In this document: piece after piece, positions 25,101 to 32,817 of the stretch | How positions within the stretch are numbered: the first letter of the stretch is position 1 | Layout of the letters: every line of letters begins with the position of its first letter | Source of the DNA: Paenibacillus montaniterrae | Lineage (GTDB): Bacteria > Bacillota > Bacilli > Paenibacillales > Paenibacillaceae | Reading direction: 5' to 3' | Length of the DNA: 64,000 nucleotides | Assembly (NCBI RefSeq): GCF_018403185.1 | Contig: NZ_BOSE01000009.1 | Location: 1-64,000 of the forward strand | Notes under the pieces: model-generated | The model's database searches: none | Told to the model about the DNA's origin: nothing | Seen by the model: only the letters and a program-made list of their open reading frames with translations | Made by a program: the position numbers and the translations under genes

Positions 25101-26636
25101 GGCGAGCTTGTAACCAGTGTCATGAAGAAGGAGGCGCCTTTCTATCAGCTGGTTGCCAACGACGACGGCACATATTCGATAAGGCTTGTGAAGAGCAACA
25201 CTTATTTATCGGTCAAGGATGAAACGGCAGGAGATTACAATGTAATAAAAGCTGATGCGACAGAGATAGGCGAGAGTGAAAAGTTTCTGCTTCGTTCCAG
25301 CGGAGTAGGCCCGTACTTCCTCGTATCTCCAGCCTACGATAACCGTATTGTGTACCAGGAGGCAATCGATTCAGGAAGCAGTGCTGTCTTAACATTACGG
25401 CTTGGTACGAAAACGCTTTCTGAAGTAGCGGATGTACCGAATATTACAACGAATGAAAGACTTATCTTTATGTACAATACGAAGGACATTGCACGGAGCA
25501 GCAGCATGCCTCCGCCAATTACATCGGCTAACAGCAGCAAACAGACGGTAACGCTTAATGGTCAGACTGCTACTGTAACAAAAACTGAGGATGGCACATA
25601 TCGTCTAGTCAGCACAGTTGAGCAAATCAGCAAGGCTCTATCAGCCTCCGGCAGCGAGCTGAACATCGCTGCTAAGGACATCTATGCTTTGACAGTGGAG
25701 CTTCCAATAGTGGCAATAGGTACTGCCGATTTGAAGATTGAAACGGAATTCGGCACTGTCACTATCCCTAATGCCGCGCTGCATCAAATTAAGAAATTGT
25801 ATGGCGATACGCTCATGCTTAGCCTTCGACAAGGTAGCTTTATCGTTGAGCTGCTACACAACGGCAAGCCTGCAGCCTACCATGATCCCGACAATCCGCT
25901 GATCATCACGCTGCCTGTAGAGAATGCAGAAGGCCGCGATCCTTATCAGTATGTAGCAATCAAGAAGGAAAATGGCAAAGCAGTCAGCTACCCGATGGCG
26001 ATTAGTGAAAACGGCAGTATAACGTTTACTGCAGCGTCTACTGGGACCTATGATGTGCTATACAATGGCAAAGCGTTTGCCGACGTAATTCCTGAGCACT
26101 GGGCGGCAAGAGATATTTCACTGGTAACAGCTCGTGGGCTATTTGAGGGTACAGCTGTCAACCAGTTCAGTCCTGGCGCAACCATGACGCGGGCAATGCT
26201 GGCTCACGTGCTCGCTAATTTGGAAGGTATTGATAGCGAAGTATACGCAGAATCGCCATTCCGTGATGTACCTGCAGGACTTTGGTACACAGCTTCGACG
26301 GCTTGGGCATTTAAAAATGGCATAGTAAGCGGAACGGGGCAGGACAGCTTTAGTCCTCATCATAATATTACACGCGAGCAAATGGCGGTTATGCTCTATA
26401 ATTACGCGAAGTTTAAAGGCTACAAGCTGCCGTCAGCTTCGACGGTACAGTTCGCCGATCATGATCATATAAGCGCATGGGCCAAAGAGGCGGTTGACGC
26501 GATTGCAGCAGCAGGCATCATTAGCGGTAAGCCAGACGGCAGCTTTGACCCGAAAGCTAACGCCACCAGAGCCGAGGTGGCTGCTGTATTCGCCAGATTT
26601 ATTCGGGCAATTAATGCAAACAGCTTAAGAACATAG
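22161..26636 (+). CDS. SLH-anchored alginate-lyase-family polysaccharide lyase
   Basis: A 1,491-residue cell-wall enzyme. Order: signal peptide (1-33); CBM96/DNRLRE-like beta domain (about 38-210; VYLKFDLSAI); short FIVAR-like helix bundle (about 220-285); beta-trefoil-like segment (about 290-490); fibronectin-like stretch (about 490-570); alginate_lyase (alpha/alpha) catalytic domain (about 570-930; ILHTEQDLDRMKQRV, GNWDAAAIVS, HESGQTMETGRDQAHALLAIG); a second trefoil-like region (about 950-1120); and three SLH repeats (about 1315-1485) ending RAEVAAVFARFIRA. GAAAGGGG precedes the ATG. Anchoring through SLH to the wall polymer lets it degrade uronate polysaccharide at the surface. The family is clear, the exact polymer is not. 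Confidence 0.88.
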   Translation: MNKQWKRFLSLLLCLPIMGMPFYTLIPGTAAAAASSAALSFPAAQDAFVSNFSGQGDRLGIELNANKLIYGKSRHVYLKFDLSAIDTERYDLNEMSMLLSFRKSHAPNELVFTESESTLRDSDEAWTANNLTYNNRPNDIAGSPSATYKVTSNGEENLSIDLSEIFRSALSSGRKVISVHLTTASVDDSTISASEMYASRNTAAHPGPTLNVTLGEPIVDDGVDRSALNARISEAEQLVESEYTTDSWPKLVAALAYAKEVSMRNTTQEEINEALALLQAAVNSLEKAEFPIKIAAPNMGNYVNNSSTAAMIMKMKNEEGQYVKVDPVTEKLSLTKNAAEASHFALYVLDYFATVNHEEPEVGATKTAYSIKSLDNGKYLTIQNYFTADQFLSNTHRYFNIVSGAPSGTSTDRTFEIKASASMPSWNERFYIDHFASSGYYRIYSHLSTMRDDIGFRIFNVQMSEEAMLSTGTAGQDREYRFYFEELEGNDLLEVKQEISGGQAKLFWQPVNGDTNAEHYRIVGASADIVYADGLMQVTLSDLSAGHYQYVVQYNGSDYETSEDVKVRIFNHPGILHTEQDLDRMKQRVQEKAEPWYSDYQRLLNSVSYNLSSADFETTVFSNVGRGGAPADSGNIGHFEKGGNAAYFNALQWVITGDDQFAEKAADILVKWSSGLKAIDGRDRILGAGINAYKYANAAEIIRYYNGGYSGYSDEDFKALQDMMLNVVYPVIQDAAVPMLANGNWDAAAIVSIISIGVLCNNTEIFDRAMALYQDIHVNGSIFAYVHESGQTMETGRDQAHALLAIGYMAEICLIAYNHGEDLYSLYDNRLAKAFEYSAKYNLYSSELYGEEVPFVSMPNVFGDRSRGYYGDGFDRENNGLNRGELRPVFEQGLALYSKAGVEVPWTEKAAAAARPQAMVHFDNLNFATLTFYQGEPVNQDGPYFQMRTRWEPLYQRNWSIVDGQRVAETLNSYYDVNEDGELVTSVMKKEAPFYQLVANDDGTYSIRLVKSNTYLSVKDETAGDYNVIKADATEIGESEKFLLRSSGVGPYFLVSPAYDNRIVYQEAIDSGSSAVLTLRLGTKTLSEVADVPNITTNERLIFMYNTKDIARSSSMPPPITSANSSKQTVTLNGQTATVTKTEDGTYRLVSTVEQISKALSASGSELNIAAKDIYALTVELPIVAIGTADLKIETEFGTVTIPNAALHQIKKLYGDTLMLSLRQGSFIVELLHNGKPAAYHDPDNPLIITLPVENAEGRDPYQYVAIKKENGKAVSYPMAISENGSITFTAASTGTYDVLYNGKAFADVIPEHWAARDISLVTARGLFEGTAVNQFSPGATMTRAMLAHVLANLEGIDSEVYAESPFRDVPAGLWYTASTAWAFKNGIVSGTGQDSFSPHHNITREQMAVMLYNYAKFKGYKLPSASTVQFADHDHISAWAKEAVDAIAAAGIISGKPDGSFDPKANATRAEVAAVFARFIRAINANSLRT

Positions 26637-26755
26637 GGATAAGTTTGCTGTGGAAAACATGTTTGCAGCTTTGCAAAACAGGCGATAAATTAATGATCTT
26701 TTCAAAAGCGACTGGAGGAATGCTTTTTTCCGGAGCACCGATTCACCTACAAGAG

Positions 26756-26806
26756 AAGGACGTTCAGATTGTCAGCATCCGCTGGCTTTCTGGACATCCT
26801 TTTTTT
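26756..26806 (+). terminator. Terminator after the SLH lyase gene
   Basis: AAGGACGTTCAGA (26756-26768) pairs with TCTGGACATCCTT with one mismatch and one wobble, and runs into seven T residues. Confidence 0.75.
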
Positions 26807-26856
26807 GTGCAAAAAGAAGCATATACGCTATAATGACGGTGAATGGAGTGAAGAAA

Positions 26857-27525
26857 ATGAATGAAATTTTATATATCGAAGATGATCTTGAAATAGGTGC
26901 ATGGCTGAAGCAGGAGCTGGAAAGCAGAGGCTATCGTGTTATATGGCTCAGCTCTGGCGAAGGAGCGGAGGATTACGCTCAGGCTGTCGATCTTGTAATT
27001 CTTGACGTGATGCTGCCAGGGCTTGACGGCTTCTCGGTTGGCAAGCGCTTGAAGCGGGTCAGCCCTGAGCTGCCGATTCTGATGCTTTCTGCGCGCACGG
27101 CAGTAGAGGACAAGCTGGAGGGTCTTGGCTTTGCCGATGACTATGTAACGAAGCCATTTCATCCCGATGAGCTGGCTGCGCGAGTCGAGGTGCTGCTGCG
27201 CAGATTCCAGAAGCATGAGCAGCAGCTTGAGCTGCAGCATTTGCGCATTAATACGAAGGAGCTGCGCATCATCGACACGCGAACGGAAGAAGAAATCGTG
27301 CTGACTGGCAAGCAATATTATTTGTTCCAATGCTTTATCCGCCACCTTAATCAAATTTTGACCAAGGAGCAATTATATGAGCAGGTGTGGGGCGAGAGTT
27401 ATATCGAAGGGGACAAAACGCTAATGGTGCATATTCGCTATTTGCGCGAAAAAATCGAGCGTGACCCTTCACAACCAACCGTTATTGAAACGATCCGCGG
27501 CATTGGCTACAGGGTGAAGCTATGA
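26857..27525 (+). CDS. OmpR/PhoB-family response regulator
   Basis: A 222-residue regulator. The receiver domain (1-115) has acidic residues E8-D9-D10, phosphoacceptor D50 in VILDVMLPGLDGF, and K99 in KPF. A winged-helix DNA-binding domain (about 130-222; LTGKQYYLFQCFIRH, RYLREKIE, TIRGIGYRVKL) follows. GGAGTG lies seven bases before the ATG at 26857; the earlier in-frame ATG at 26833 lacks a site. Its stop overlaps the kinase start. It probably controls the ABC exporter at 30330-32678. Confidence 0.93.
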   Translation: MNEILYIEDDLEIGAWLKQELESRGYRVIWLSSGEGAEDYAQAVDLVILDVMLPGLDGFSVGKRLKRVSPELPILMLSARTAVEDKLEGLGFADDYVTKPFHPDELAARVEVLLRRFQKHEQQLELQHLRINTKELRIIDTRTEEEIVLTGKQYYLFQCFIRHLNQILTKEQLYEQVWGESYIEGDKTLMVHIRYLREKIERDPSQPTVIETIRGIGYRVKL

Positions 27526-28919
27526 AGAGAAAGCTGTTTAGCTCACTGCAATCCAAGTATATGCTGCTCATATGTGTTGCACTTATTTTGTTTCAATTTG
27601 TCTATTTGCTCGTCTCTATGGTGTTTTCAGGAATTTCCAATCAAACGAACAGGGATGAGCGGCCTGATTACAGGAAGGTGGAACAATCATGGCATCAAGC
27701 GGCAAAAGAACTGACGCCCGATTCAGCGGAAGCGGTGGAGCAGTTGTATGAAGCATGGGCCAAGCAATTTCCGCAAGCAGCTATGTTTTGGGTCAATGGC
27801 GCGGGCGAGCTGAAAAGCAGCTGGAATGTGGAGCGCGAGCTGCCGCAGACCTGGACGGCGATGAACACTGCTCAATATATGAAGTCAAGCTACGGCAATG
27901 ATCCTTATACGGTGATTGCTTTCGTTGCTGGCTCCGAGCAGCATGGTTTTGTTGTCATTGAGCTGCCGCGCAAGCTGTTCCAATCGATGCTGGAAAACGT
28001 GTATGACCGGTTCGGCACTTTGCTGTTGGGCTCAGTATTGGCAATTATTTTGCTGTTCATTTTTATATCGTATTGGTTTTTCCGCAGCATTCGCAAACGG
28101 CTGCTCTATTTACAGCGAGCGATGAGTATGCGTGACAGCGATAATTTGCCGGTAGCGATTCATGTGCGCAAGCAGGATGAAATCGGACAGCTGGAGCAGG
28201 CGTTTAACCATATGGTGCTTGAGCTGAAGCAAAGCCGGGAAAGGGAGCTGGAGGAGGAGCATATCAGACGTCAGCTGATCGCCAATCTTTCCCACGATAT
28301 TCGAACACCGCTGACTAAGCTGCGCGCCAACGCCTATACGATCAGCAAGCATGAGCTGCCAGCCCCCGTCGCAACGGCTGCGCAGTCGATGGAAGGATCA
28401 GTGCGGCAGATCGATGAGCTGGTGGACAACCTGCTTGCCTATACGCTGCTGATTGGGGAGCGTTATCGGATGGAGCTGAAGCATGTTGCAATCAATCGCT
28501 TTTTACGGGAGCATCTTGCGTCATGGTATGCGGCATTTGAGCAGGAGGATTTTGAAGTAGAAATTAAGCTGGGCGAAATGAAGCAGCCAGAATGGATGAT
28601 TGATCCGATCTGGATGAAGCGCATTTTGGACAATTTGCTGCAAAATGTGCTGCGGCATGCCAAGTCAGGCAAATATGTGGCGGTTGAGACGACCAGCTGC
28701 GAGGGCTATGACGTCATTCGCATCATTGATCAGGGCAACGGGATTGATGAAGGGAAGCAGCATAGCGAAGGAGCGGGAATCGGCTTGTCCATTGTCGATA
28801 TGATGGTCAAAGGAATGGGGCTGTCATGGCAGGTCTATCGCCAAGCACCTTACTTCATCATCGAAATTCGCAAGCCGTATCAGCGCTCCGGAGCAAAGCA
28901 TCCTCCAGTCGCTTTTTAA
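27522..28919 (+). CDS. Sensor histidine kinase with repeat-encoded C-terminus
   Basis: A 465-residue membrane kinase. Two transmembrane helices (about 13-37 and 165-190) flank a roughly 125-residue sensor domain; HAMP-like linker (190-245); phosphoacceptor H258 in LSHDIRTPLTKLR; N box LDNLLQNVLRHAKS; G boxes IIDQGNGI and GAGIGLSIV. Its ATG overlaps the regulator's stop. Oddity: the last twelve residues, QRSGAKHPPVAF, and the TAA stop are encoded by the first hairpin repeat A (from 28881). The native 3-prime end has therefore been replaced by the repeat, just after the last ATPase-fold strand (FIIEIRKPY). Activity is probably kept. Confidence 0.93.
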   Translation: MKRKLFSSLQSKYMLLICVALILFQFVYLLVSMVFSGISNQTNRDERPDYRKVEQSWHQAAKELTPDSAEAVEQLYEAWAKQFPQAAMFWVNGAGELKSSWNVERELPQTWTAMNTAQYMKSSYGNDPYTVIAFVAGSEQHGFVVIELPRKLFQSMLENVYDRFGTLLLGSVLAIILLFIFISYWFFRSIRKRLLYLQRAMSMRDSDNLPVAIHVRKQDEIGQLEQAFNHMVLELKQSRERELEEEHIRRQLIANLSHDIRTPLTKLRANAYTISKHELPAPVATAAQSMEGSVRQIDELVDNLLAYTLLIGERYRMELKHVAINRFLREHLASWYAAFEQEDFEVEIKLGEMKQPEWMIDPIWMKRILDNLLQNVLRHAKSGKYVAVETTSCEGYDVIRIIDQGNGIDEGKQHSEGAGIGLSIVDMMVKGMGLSWQVYRQAPYFIIEIRKPYQRSGAKHPPVAF

Positions 28920-29078
28920 ATCGTAATGCTCTTGTTTAAATTTTTAAGGTAGCATTACGATGTTAAAGGCGCCCCACTTCGTTTTACGGATGCTTTGCTC
29001 CTCCGCTGTGGCTTTTTTGTTGAGTACGCTACGAAGTAGACCGTTGCGTTATTCAGCTGGATGATTGAATGCCTTTTT
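28881..29078. repeat. Tandem hairpin repeat A/B, unit 1
   Basis: A 138-bp hairpin (A) plus about 60-bp linker (B). Outer stem GGAGCAAAGCATCC (28890-28903) pairs perfectly with GGATGCTTTGCTCC (28988-29001); inner stem CGTAATGCT (28922-28930) pairs with AGCATTACG (28951-28959). Linker B contains CTACGAAGTAG. It overlaps the end of the histidine kinase gene. Confidence 0.9.
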
Positions 29079-29278
29079 CAGCGCTCCGGAGCAAAGCATC
29101 CTCCAGTCGCTTTTTAAATCGTAATGCTCTTATTTAAATTTTTAAGGTAGCATTACGATGTTAAAGGCGACCCACTTCGTTTTACGGATGCTTTGCTCCT
29201 CCGCTGTAGCTTTTTGTCGTTGAGTACGCTACGAAGCAGACCGTTGCGTTATTCAGCTGGATGATTGAATGCCTTTTT
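29079..29278. repeat. Tandem hairpin repeat A/B, unit 2
   Basis: Same hairpin-plus-linker unit, 200 bp, nearly identical to unit 1. Confidence 0.9.
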
Positions 29279-29480
29279 CAGCGCTGCGGAACAAAGCATC
29301 CTCCAGTCGCTTTTTAAATCGTAATGCTCTTGTTTAAATTTTTAAGGTAGCATTACGATGTTAAAGGCGACCCACATGCGTTTTTCGGATTGCTTTGCTC
29401 CTTCGCTGTAGCTTTTAGTTGTTGAGTACGCTACGAAGCAGATCGTTGCGTTATTCAACTGGATGATTGAATGCCTTTTT
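29279..29480. repeat. Tandem hairpin repeat A/B, unit 3
   Basis: Same unit, 202 bp. The left arm has GGAACAAAGCATCC and the right arm an inserted T (GGATTGCTTTGCTCC), small changes that leave the stem intact. Confidence 0.9.
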
Positions 29481-29617
29481 CAGCGCTGCGGAACAAAGCA
29501 TCCTCCAGTCGCTTTTTAAATCGTAATGCTCTTGTTTAAATTTTTAAGATAGCATTACGATGTTAAAGGCGCCCCACATGCGTTTTACGGATGCTTTGCT
29601 CCTCCGCTGTAGCTTTT
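29481..29617. repeat. Tandem hairpin repeat A, unit 4 (no linker)
   Basis: A fourth A hairpin. Linker B is absent; the element runs into repeat C at 29625, the same A-to-C junction as at 1595-1601. Confidence 0.9.
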
Positions 29618-29624
29618 TTGAGTG

Positions 29625-29844
29625 CAGGACCAAGAAGCTTGGACGCTAGTAGAAAATGAGGAGCGCAGCGTAGGCATAAGCTACGTGAGCACCTAAAATG
29701 TTTCCGTAGGAAACATACATCGGAAGCATAAGCCTTCGCTAGCGTTCAAGAATTCGCCGCCGATTATGCTACAACGAAACGACATCGTCATCAAAGCCTA
29801 TTTTTGAACTACCACTTTCAATAAAGGTTCAAAAATAGGGCTTT
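29625..29844. repeat. Tandem hairpin repeat C, unit 1
   Basis: A 220-bp unit. The outer arms are CTTGGACGCTAG and CTAGCGTTCAAG. Internal hairpins are CGTAG/CTACG and a perfect ATGTTTCC-gta-GGAAACAT. It ends in a stem joining TATTTTTGAAC and GTTCAAAAATA that resembles a terminator. Confidence 0.9.
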
Positions 29845-30063
29845 CAGGACCAAGAAGCTTGGACGCTAGTAGAAAACGAGGAGCGCAGCGTAGGCATAAG
29901 CTACGTGAGCACCTAAAATGTTTCCGTAGGAAACATACATCGGAAGCATAAGCCTTCGCTAGCGTTCAAGATACGCCGCCGATTATGCTACAAAGCACTC
30001 CATCGTCATCAAAGTCCAGTTATTGAACTACCACTTCCAATAAAGGTTCAAAAATAGGGCTTT
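29845..30063. repeat. Tandem hairpin repeat C, unit 2
   Basis: A 219-bp unit with the same arms. The terminal stem's left arm is degraded (CAGTTATTGAAC) while the right arm stays GTTCAAAAATA. Confidence 0.9.
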
Positions 30064-30250
30064 CAGGACCAAGAAGCTTGGACGCTAGTAGAAAATGAGG
30101 AGCGCAGCGTAGATAGACCTACGTGAGCACCTAAAATGTTTCCGTAGGAAACATACATCGGAAGCATAAGCCTTCGCTAGCGTTCAAGATACGCCGCCGA
30201 ATCCGCTACAAAGCACTCCATCGTCATCAAAGACCTATTTTTGAACTACC
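30064..30250. repeat. Tandem hairpin repeat C, unit 3
   Basis: Last unit. The loop between CGTAG and CTACG is changed to ATAGAC while both arms are kept. The terminal stem has lost its right arm, marking the end of the array about 80 bp before the ATPase gene. Confidence 0.88.
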
Positions 30251-30329
30251 TCTTAAACAAAATTTAAACTTTATGTGGACCTCCTTTTAACCTCCACCCC
30301 CTATACTAGGTTGCGAGGTGAAGAAAACG

Positions 30330-31238
30330 ATGAGTATTATCGTACAAACAGAGCAATTAACGAAAACATTTCAGAAGCAGTATGCGGTTGATCATATTGA
30401 TATGACGATTCGTGAGGGTGAGATTTACGGTTTTCTAGGGCCAAACGGCGCTGGCAAAACGACGACTATTCGCATGCTGCTCGGTCTGATGAAGCCGTCC
30501 TCCGGCAGAATCAAGGTGTTAGGCAAACGGCTGAACACGCATAAGCTGGAGATATTGCGTCAGGTAGGCTCTTTGGTTGAAAATCCTTCCTATTATCCAC
30601 ATTTAACAGCCTATGAAAATTTGAATGTTATCCGCCAAATCGTCGGTGTGCCGCCTGTAAGAGTGACAGAGGTGCTGGAGCTGGTCCGTCTGACAGAAGC
30701 GGCGCATCGCAAGGTTAAAGGCTTCTCGCTTGGCATGAAGCAGAGGCTGGGCATAGCCGCAGCGCTGCTGCATCAGCCGAAGCTGCTTATTCTCGATGAG
30801 CCGACCAACGGTTTGGATCCTTCCGGCATTATCGAAATTAGAGAGCTGATCAAAAGCTTGCCGCAAAAATATGGCATGACTGTGCTAATATCGAGCCATT
30901 TGCTTTCGGAAATCGATCAGATCGCTACATCCGTAGGGGTTGTATCGCATGGCAAGCTGATTTATCAGGACAGCATAACCAATATGCGCAAGCTGGCAAA
31001 CTCTTCAATTCACATTCAATGTAATGATCCTGAGCAAGCAGCAGTGGCTTTGCATCGGCTTGAATTGGCAGTAGAGCTGGGAGCGAATAAGCTTGTGCTG
31101 CATCAATGCTCGGACCGCGCGGTAGCGGATGCCGTTAAGCTGCTTGTGCATCAAGGCATGGACATTTATCGTGTAGAGGAGCATAAGCAATCGCTTGAAC
31201 GCATCTTTTTGGATATGACAGGCGGGGTGAGTTTATGA
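30330..31238 (+). CDS. ABC exporter ATPase, antimicrobial-peptide-immunity type
   Basis: A 302-residue ATPase with Walker A GPNGAGKTTT, Q-loop region, signature FSLGMKQRLGIAAALL, Walker B LLILDEPTNGLDPSG and switch His in SSHLLSEI, followed by a roughly 80-residue regulatory tail. This is the DrrA/LanF pattern. GAGGTG lies nine bases before the ATG; the frame also opens at GTG 30318. TATACT at 30302-30307 may be a -10. The stop overlaps the first permease start (ATGA). With two permeases and an upstream two-component system it resembles LanFEG or CprABC immunity systems. Confidence 0.92.
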   Translation: MSIIVQTEQLTKTFQKQYAVDHIDMTIREGEIYGFLGPNGAGKTTTIRMLLGLMKPSSGRIKVLGKRLNTHKLEILRQVGSLVENPSYYPHLTAYENLNVIRQIVGVPPVRVTEVLELVRLTEAAHRKVKGFSLGMKQRLGIAAALLHQPKLLILDEPTNGLDPSGIIEIRELIKSLPQKYGMTVLISSHLLSEIDQIATSVGVVSHGKLIYQDSITNMRKLANSSIHIQCNDPEQAAVALHRLELAVELGANKLVLHQCSDRAVADAVKLLVHQGMDIYRVEEHKQSLERIFLDMTGGVSL

Positions 31239-31948
31239 TGCTCTCCAAACTTCTTGGCTCAGAATGGATGAAAATCAAGCGCAAGGGACTATGGTTTTTG
31301 ACCTTATTAGGTCCGCTTGGCGTGATTGGCTTAACGATGGTTAACTATGGCGTGCGAAAGGACTATTTGTTAGCGCAAAGTGAGGATGATTGGGCCTACT
31401 ATTTGGACAATGTTGCGGCTTTAACGCCGATGGCGCTTGTGCTTGGCATTGTCATTTTAACCTCGCTGCTAGCCAGCATAGAAGCACAGACGAACGCCTG
31501 GAAGATGTGGCTGGCGCTGCCTGTCAGAAGAGGCTCGGTTTATTTATCCAAGTATCTAATCGCAGCTGTGCTGCTGCTTGTATCCTCCTGCATTTTAGCT
31601 GTTGGTACAGCGGTTTACGGGATGACGCTCGGTCTGGGCGACGACATCCCATGGCTTTCTATACTGGAATACAGTTTTTATCCATGGGTTGCCTCACAGG
31701 CTTTAATTGCGCTGCATTTATGGTGCGCTTTAACAAGCAGCAACCAAGGCTTTACAGTCAGTCTTGGAATTGTAGGCGTGATTGCCGTCATTATTCCGGT
31801 GTATTTGCCCGATTGGGTCATATGGAAATGGCCTTCTTTAGTCTCGGAGCTTGACAATCCCTGGTCTAGCGGTGTAATAGGTGTTGGCGCAGGCTTGCTG
31901 CTGTTTATGGCAGGCATGCTTCATTTTAGCAGAAAGGATGTTGGTTGA
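31235..31948 (+). CDS. ABC-2 permease, LanE/MutE-like
   Basis: A 237-residue membrane subunit with six predicted helices and the typical opening SEWMKIKRKGLWFLTLLGPLG. It pairs with the next gene as a heterodimeric export channel. Start ATG overlaps the ATPase stop. Confidence 0.88.
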   Translation: MMLSKLLGSEWMKIKRKGLWFLTLLGPLGVIGLTMVNYGVRKDYLLAQSEDDWAYYLDNVAALTPMALVLGIVILTSLLASIEAQTNAWKMWLALPVRRGSVYLSKYLIAAVLLLVSSCILAVGTAVYGMTLGLGDDIPWLSILEYSFYPWVASQALIALHLWCALTSSNQGFTVSLGIVGVIAVIIPVYLPDWVIWKWPSLVSELDNPWSSGVIGVGAGLLLFMAGMLHFSRKDVG

Positions 31949-31949
31949 G

Positions 31950-32678
31950 ATGAAGGCGATATTACGAACAGAATGGTTTAAGCTGCGCAAGACGAATATT
32001 ATCCCCTTTATTTTGCTAGGTCCTGCGCTAGTATTCGCTATTGCTTTGTTGATAGATGTCAGCGGTGAGGAGATGGCTGGCATCAGATATGTGTACGCCT
32101 TAATAAATGCCAACATGGCCTACGGTGTTTTGTTTCTGCCGTTAATTACTGGCGTACTGGCAACCTTGACCTGCCGCTACGAGCATCAAGCGGGAGGCTG
32201 GAAGCAGCTGTTTGCTCTGCCGACGACGAGAGGACGCGTCTATGTTGGGAAGTTTTTAATTGTTAGTGCCATCATTTTTGTAATGCAGCTGCTTGTATTG
32301 GTCGCTTTGTTAGCTGCTGGCATCATTAAGCAATATGGGGAGCCGTTTCCTGTTGATGTGATCCTGCGCGGCATTATTGGAGGCTGGCTGGCAACCCAGC
32401 CGTTAATCGCGCTTATGCTATGGCTGTCCACGCTGTTTCAAAGCTTGGCTGCGCCATTTGCGGTAAACGTTATTTTTACAATCCCGACGATGATGGTGCT
32501 GAATTCAAAATTCGCTCCATATTATCCATGGGGACAGCCGTTTCTGATGATGACCGTGCGCGAAGAAGCAGACAATTTCTTCTATATTGCGTGGGAGCAG
32601 CTATTAGCGGTTGTAGGCGGCAGCTTCCTGCTGTTTTTCCTCATCGGCTATATTTACTTGCAGCGCAAGGAAGTGTAG
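31950..32678 (+). CDS. ABC-2 permease, LanG/MutG-like
   Basis: A 242-residue membrane subunit with six predicted helices, opening MKAILRTEWFKLRKTNIIPFILLGP, a paralogue of the preceding permease. Translation begins one base after that gene's stop codon; AAAGGA lies upstream. The open frame extends 23 codons further up inside the preceding gene but without a ribosome site. Likely role: protection against a membrane-active peptide. Confidence 0.88.
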   Translation: MKAILRTEWFKLRKTNIIPFILLGPALVFAIALLIDVSGEEMAGIRYVYALINANMAYGVLFLPLITGVLATLTCRYEHQAGGWKQLFALPTTRGRVYVGKFLIVSAIIFVMQLLVLVALLAAGIIKQYGEPFPVDVILRGIIGGWLATQPLIALMLWLSTLFQSLAAPFAVNVIFTIPTMMVLNSKFAPYYPWGQPFLMMTVREEADNFFYIAWEQLLAVVGGSFLLFFLIGYIYLQRKEV

Positions 32679-32717
32679 CTATTCACTATTGAACAATCTT
32701 TAAAACAACTTAGAGGA

Positions 32718-32788
32718 ACTGTCCAAAAAGTCAATCACGCTTCTAAACTAGCACTCGTAGTAGTTTAGAAATGGACTTTTCGGACAGT
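32718..32788. terminator. Long two-part hairpin between convergent genes
   Basis: ACTGTCCAAAAAGTC (32718-32732) pairs with GACTTTTCGGACAGT (32774-32788) with one mismatch; inside it TTCTAAACTA (32741-32750) pairs perfectly with TAGTTTAGAA (32761-32770). It lies between the convergent permease and GH2 genes and probably ends both transcripts. The GGACTGTCC-like ends resemble insertion-sequence tips, so a MITE origin is possible. Confidence 0.7.
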
Positions 32789-32817
32789 CCCTGCTCTTGT
32801 TCATTTGTTGATTTCTA

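Noticed and set aside
26645..26833. 62-codon frame after the SLH lyase gene
   Set aside because: It has no ribosome site and spans the terminator hairpin at 26756-26806.
28881..30250. CRISPR-like array
   Set aside because: The period is about 200-220 bp, whole units rather than short direct repeats are conserved, there are no unique spacers and no cas genes.
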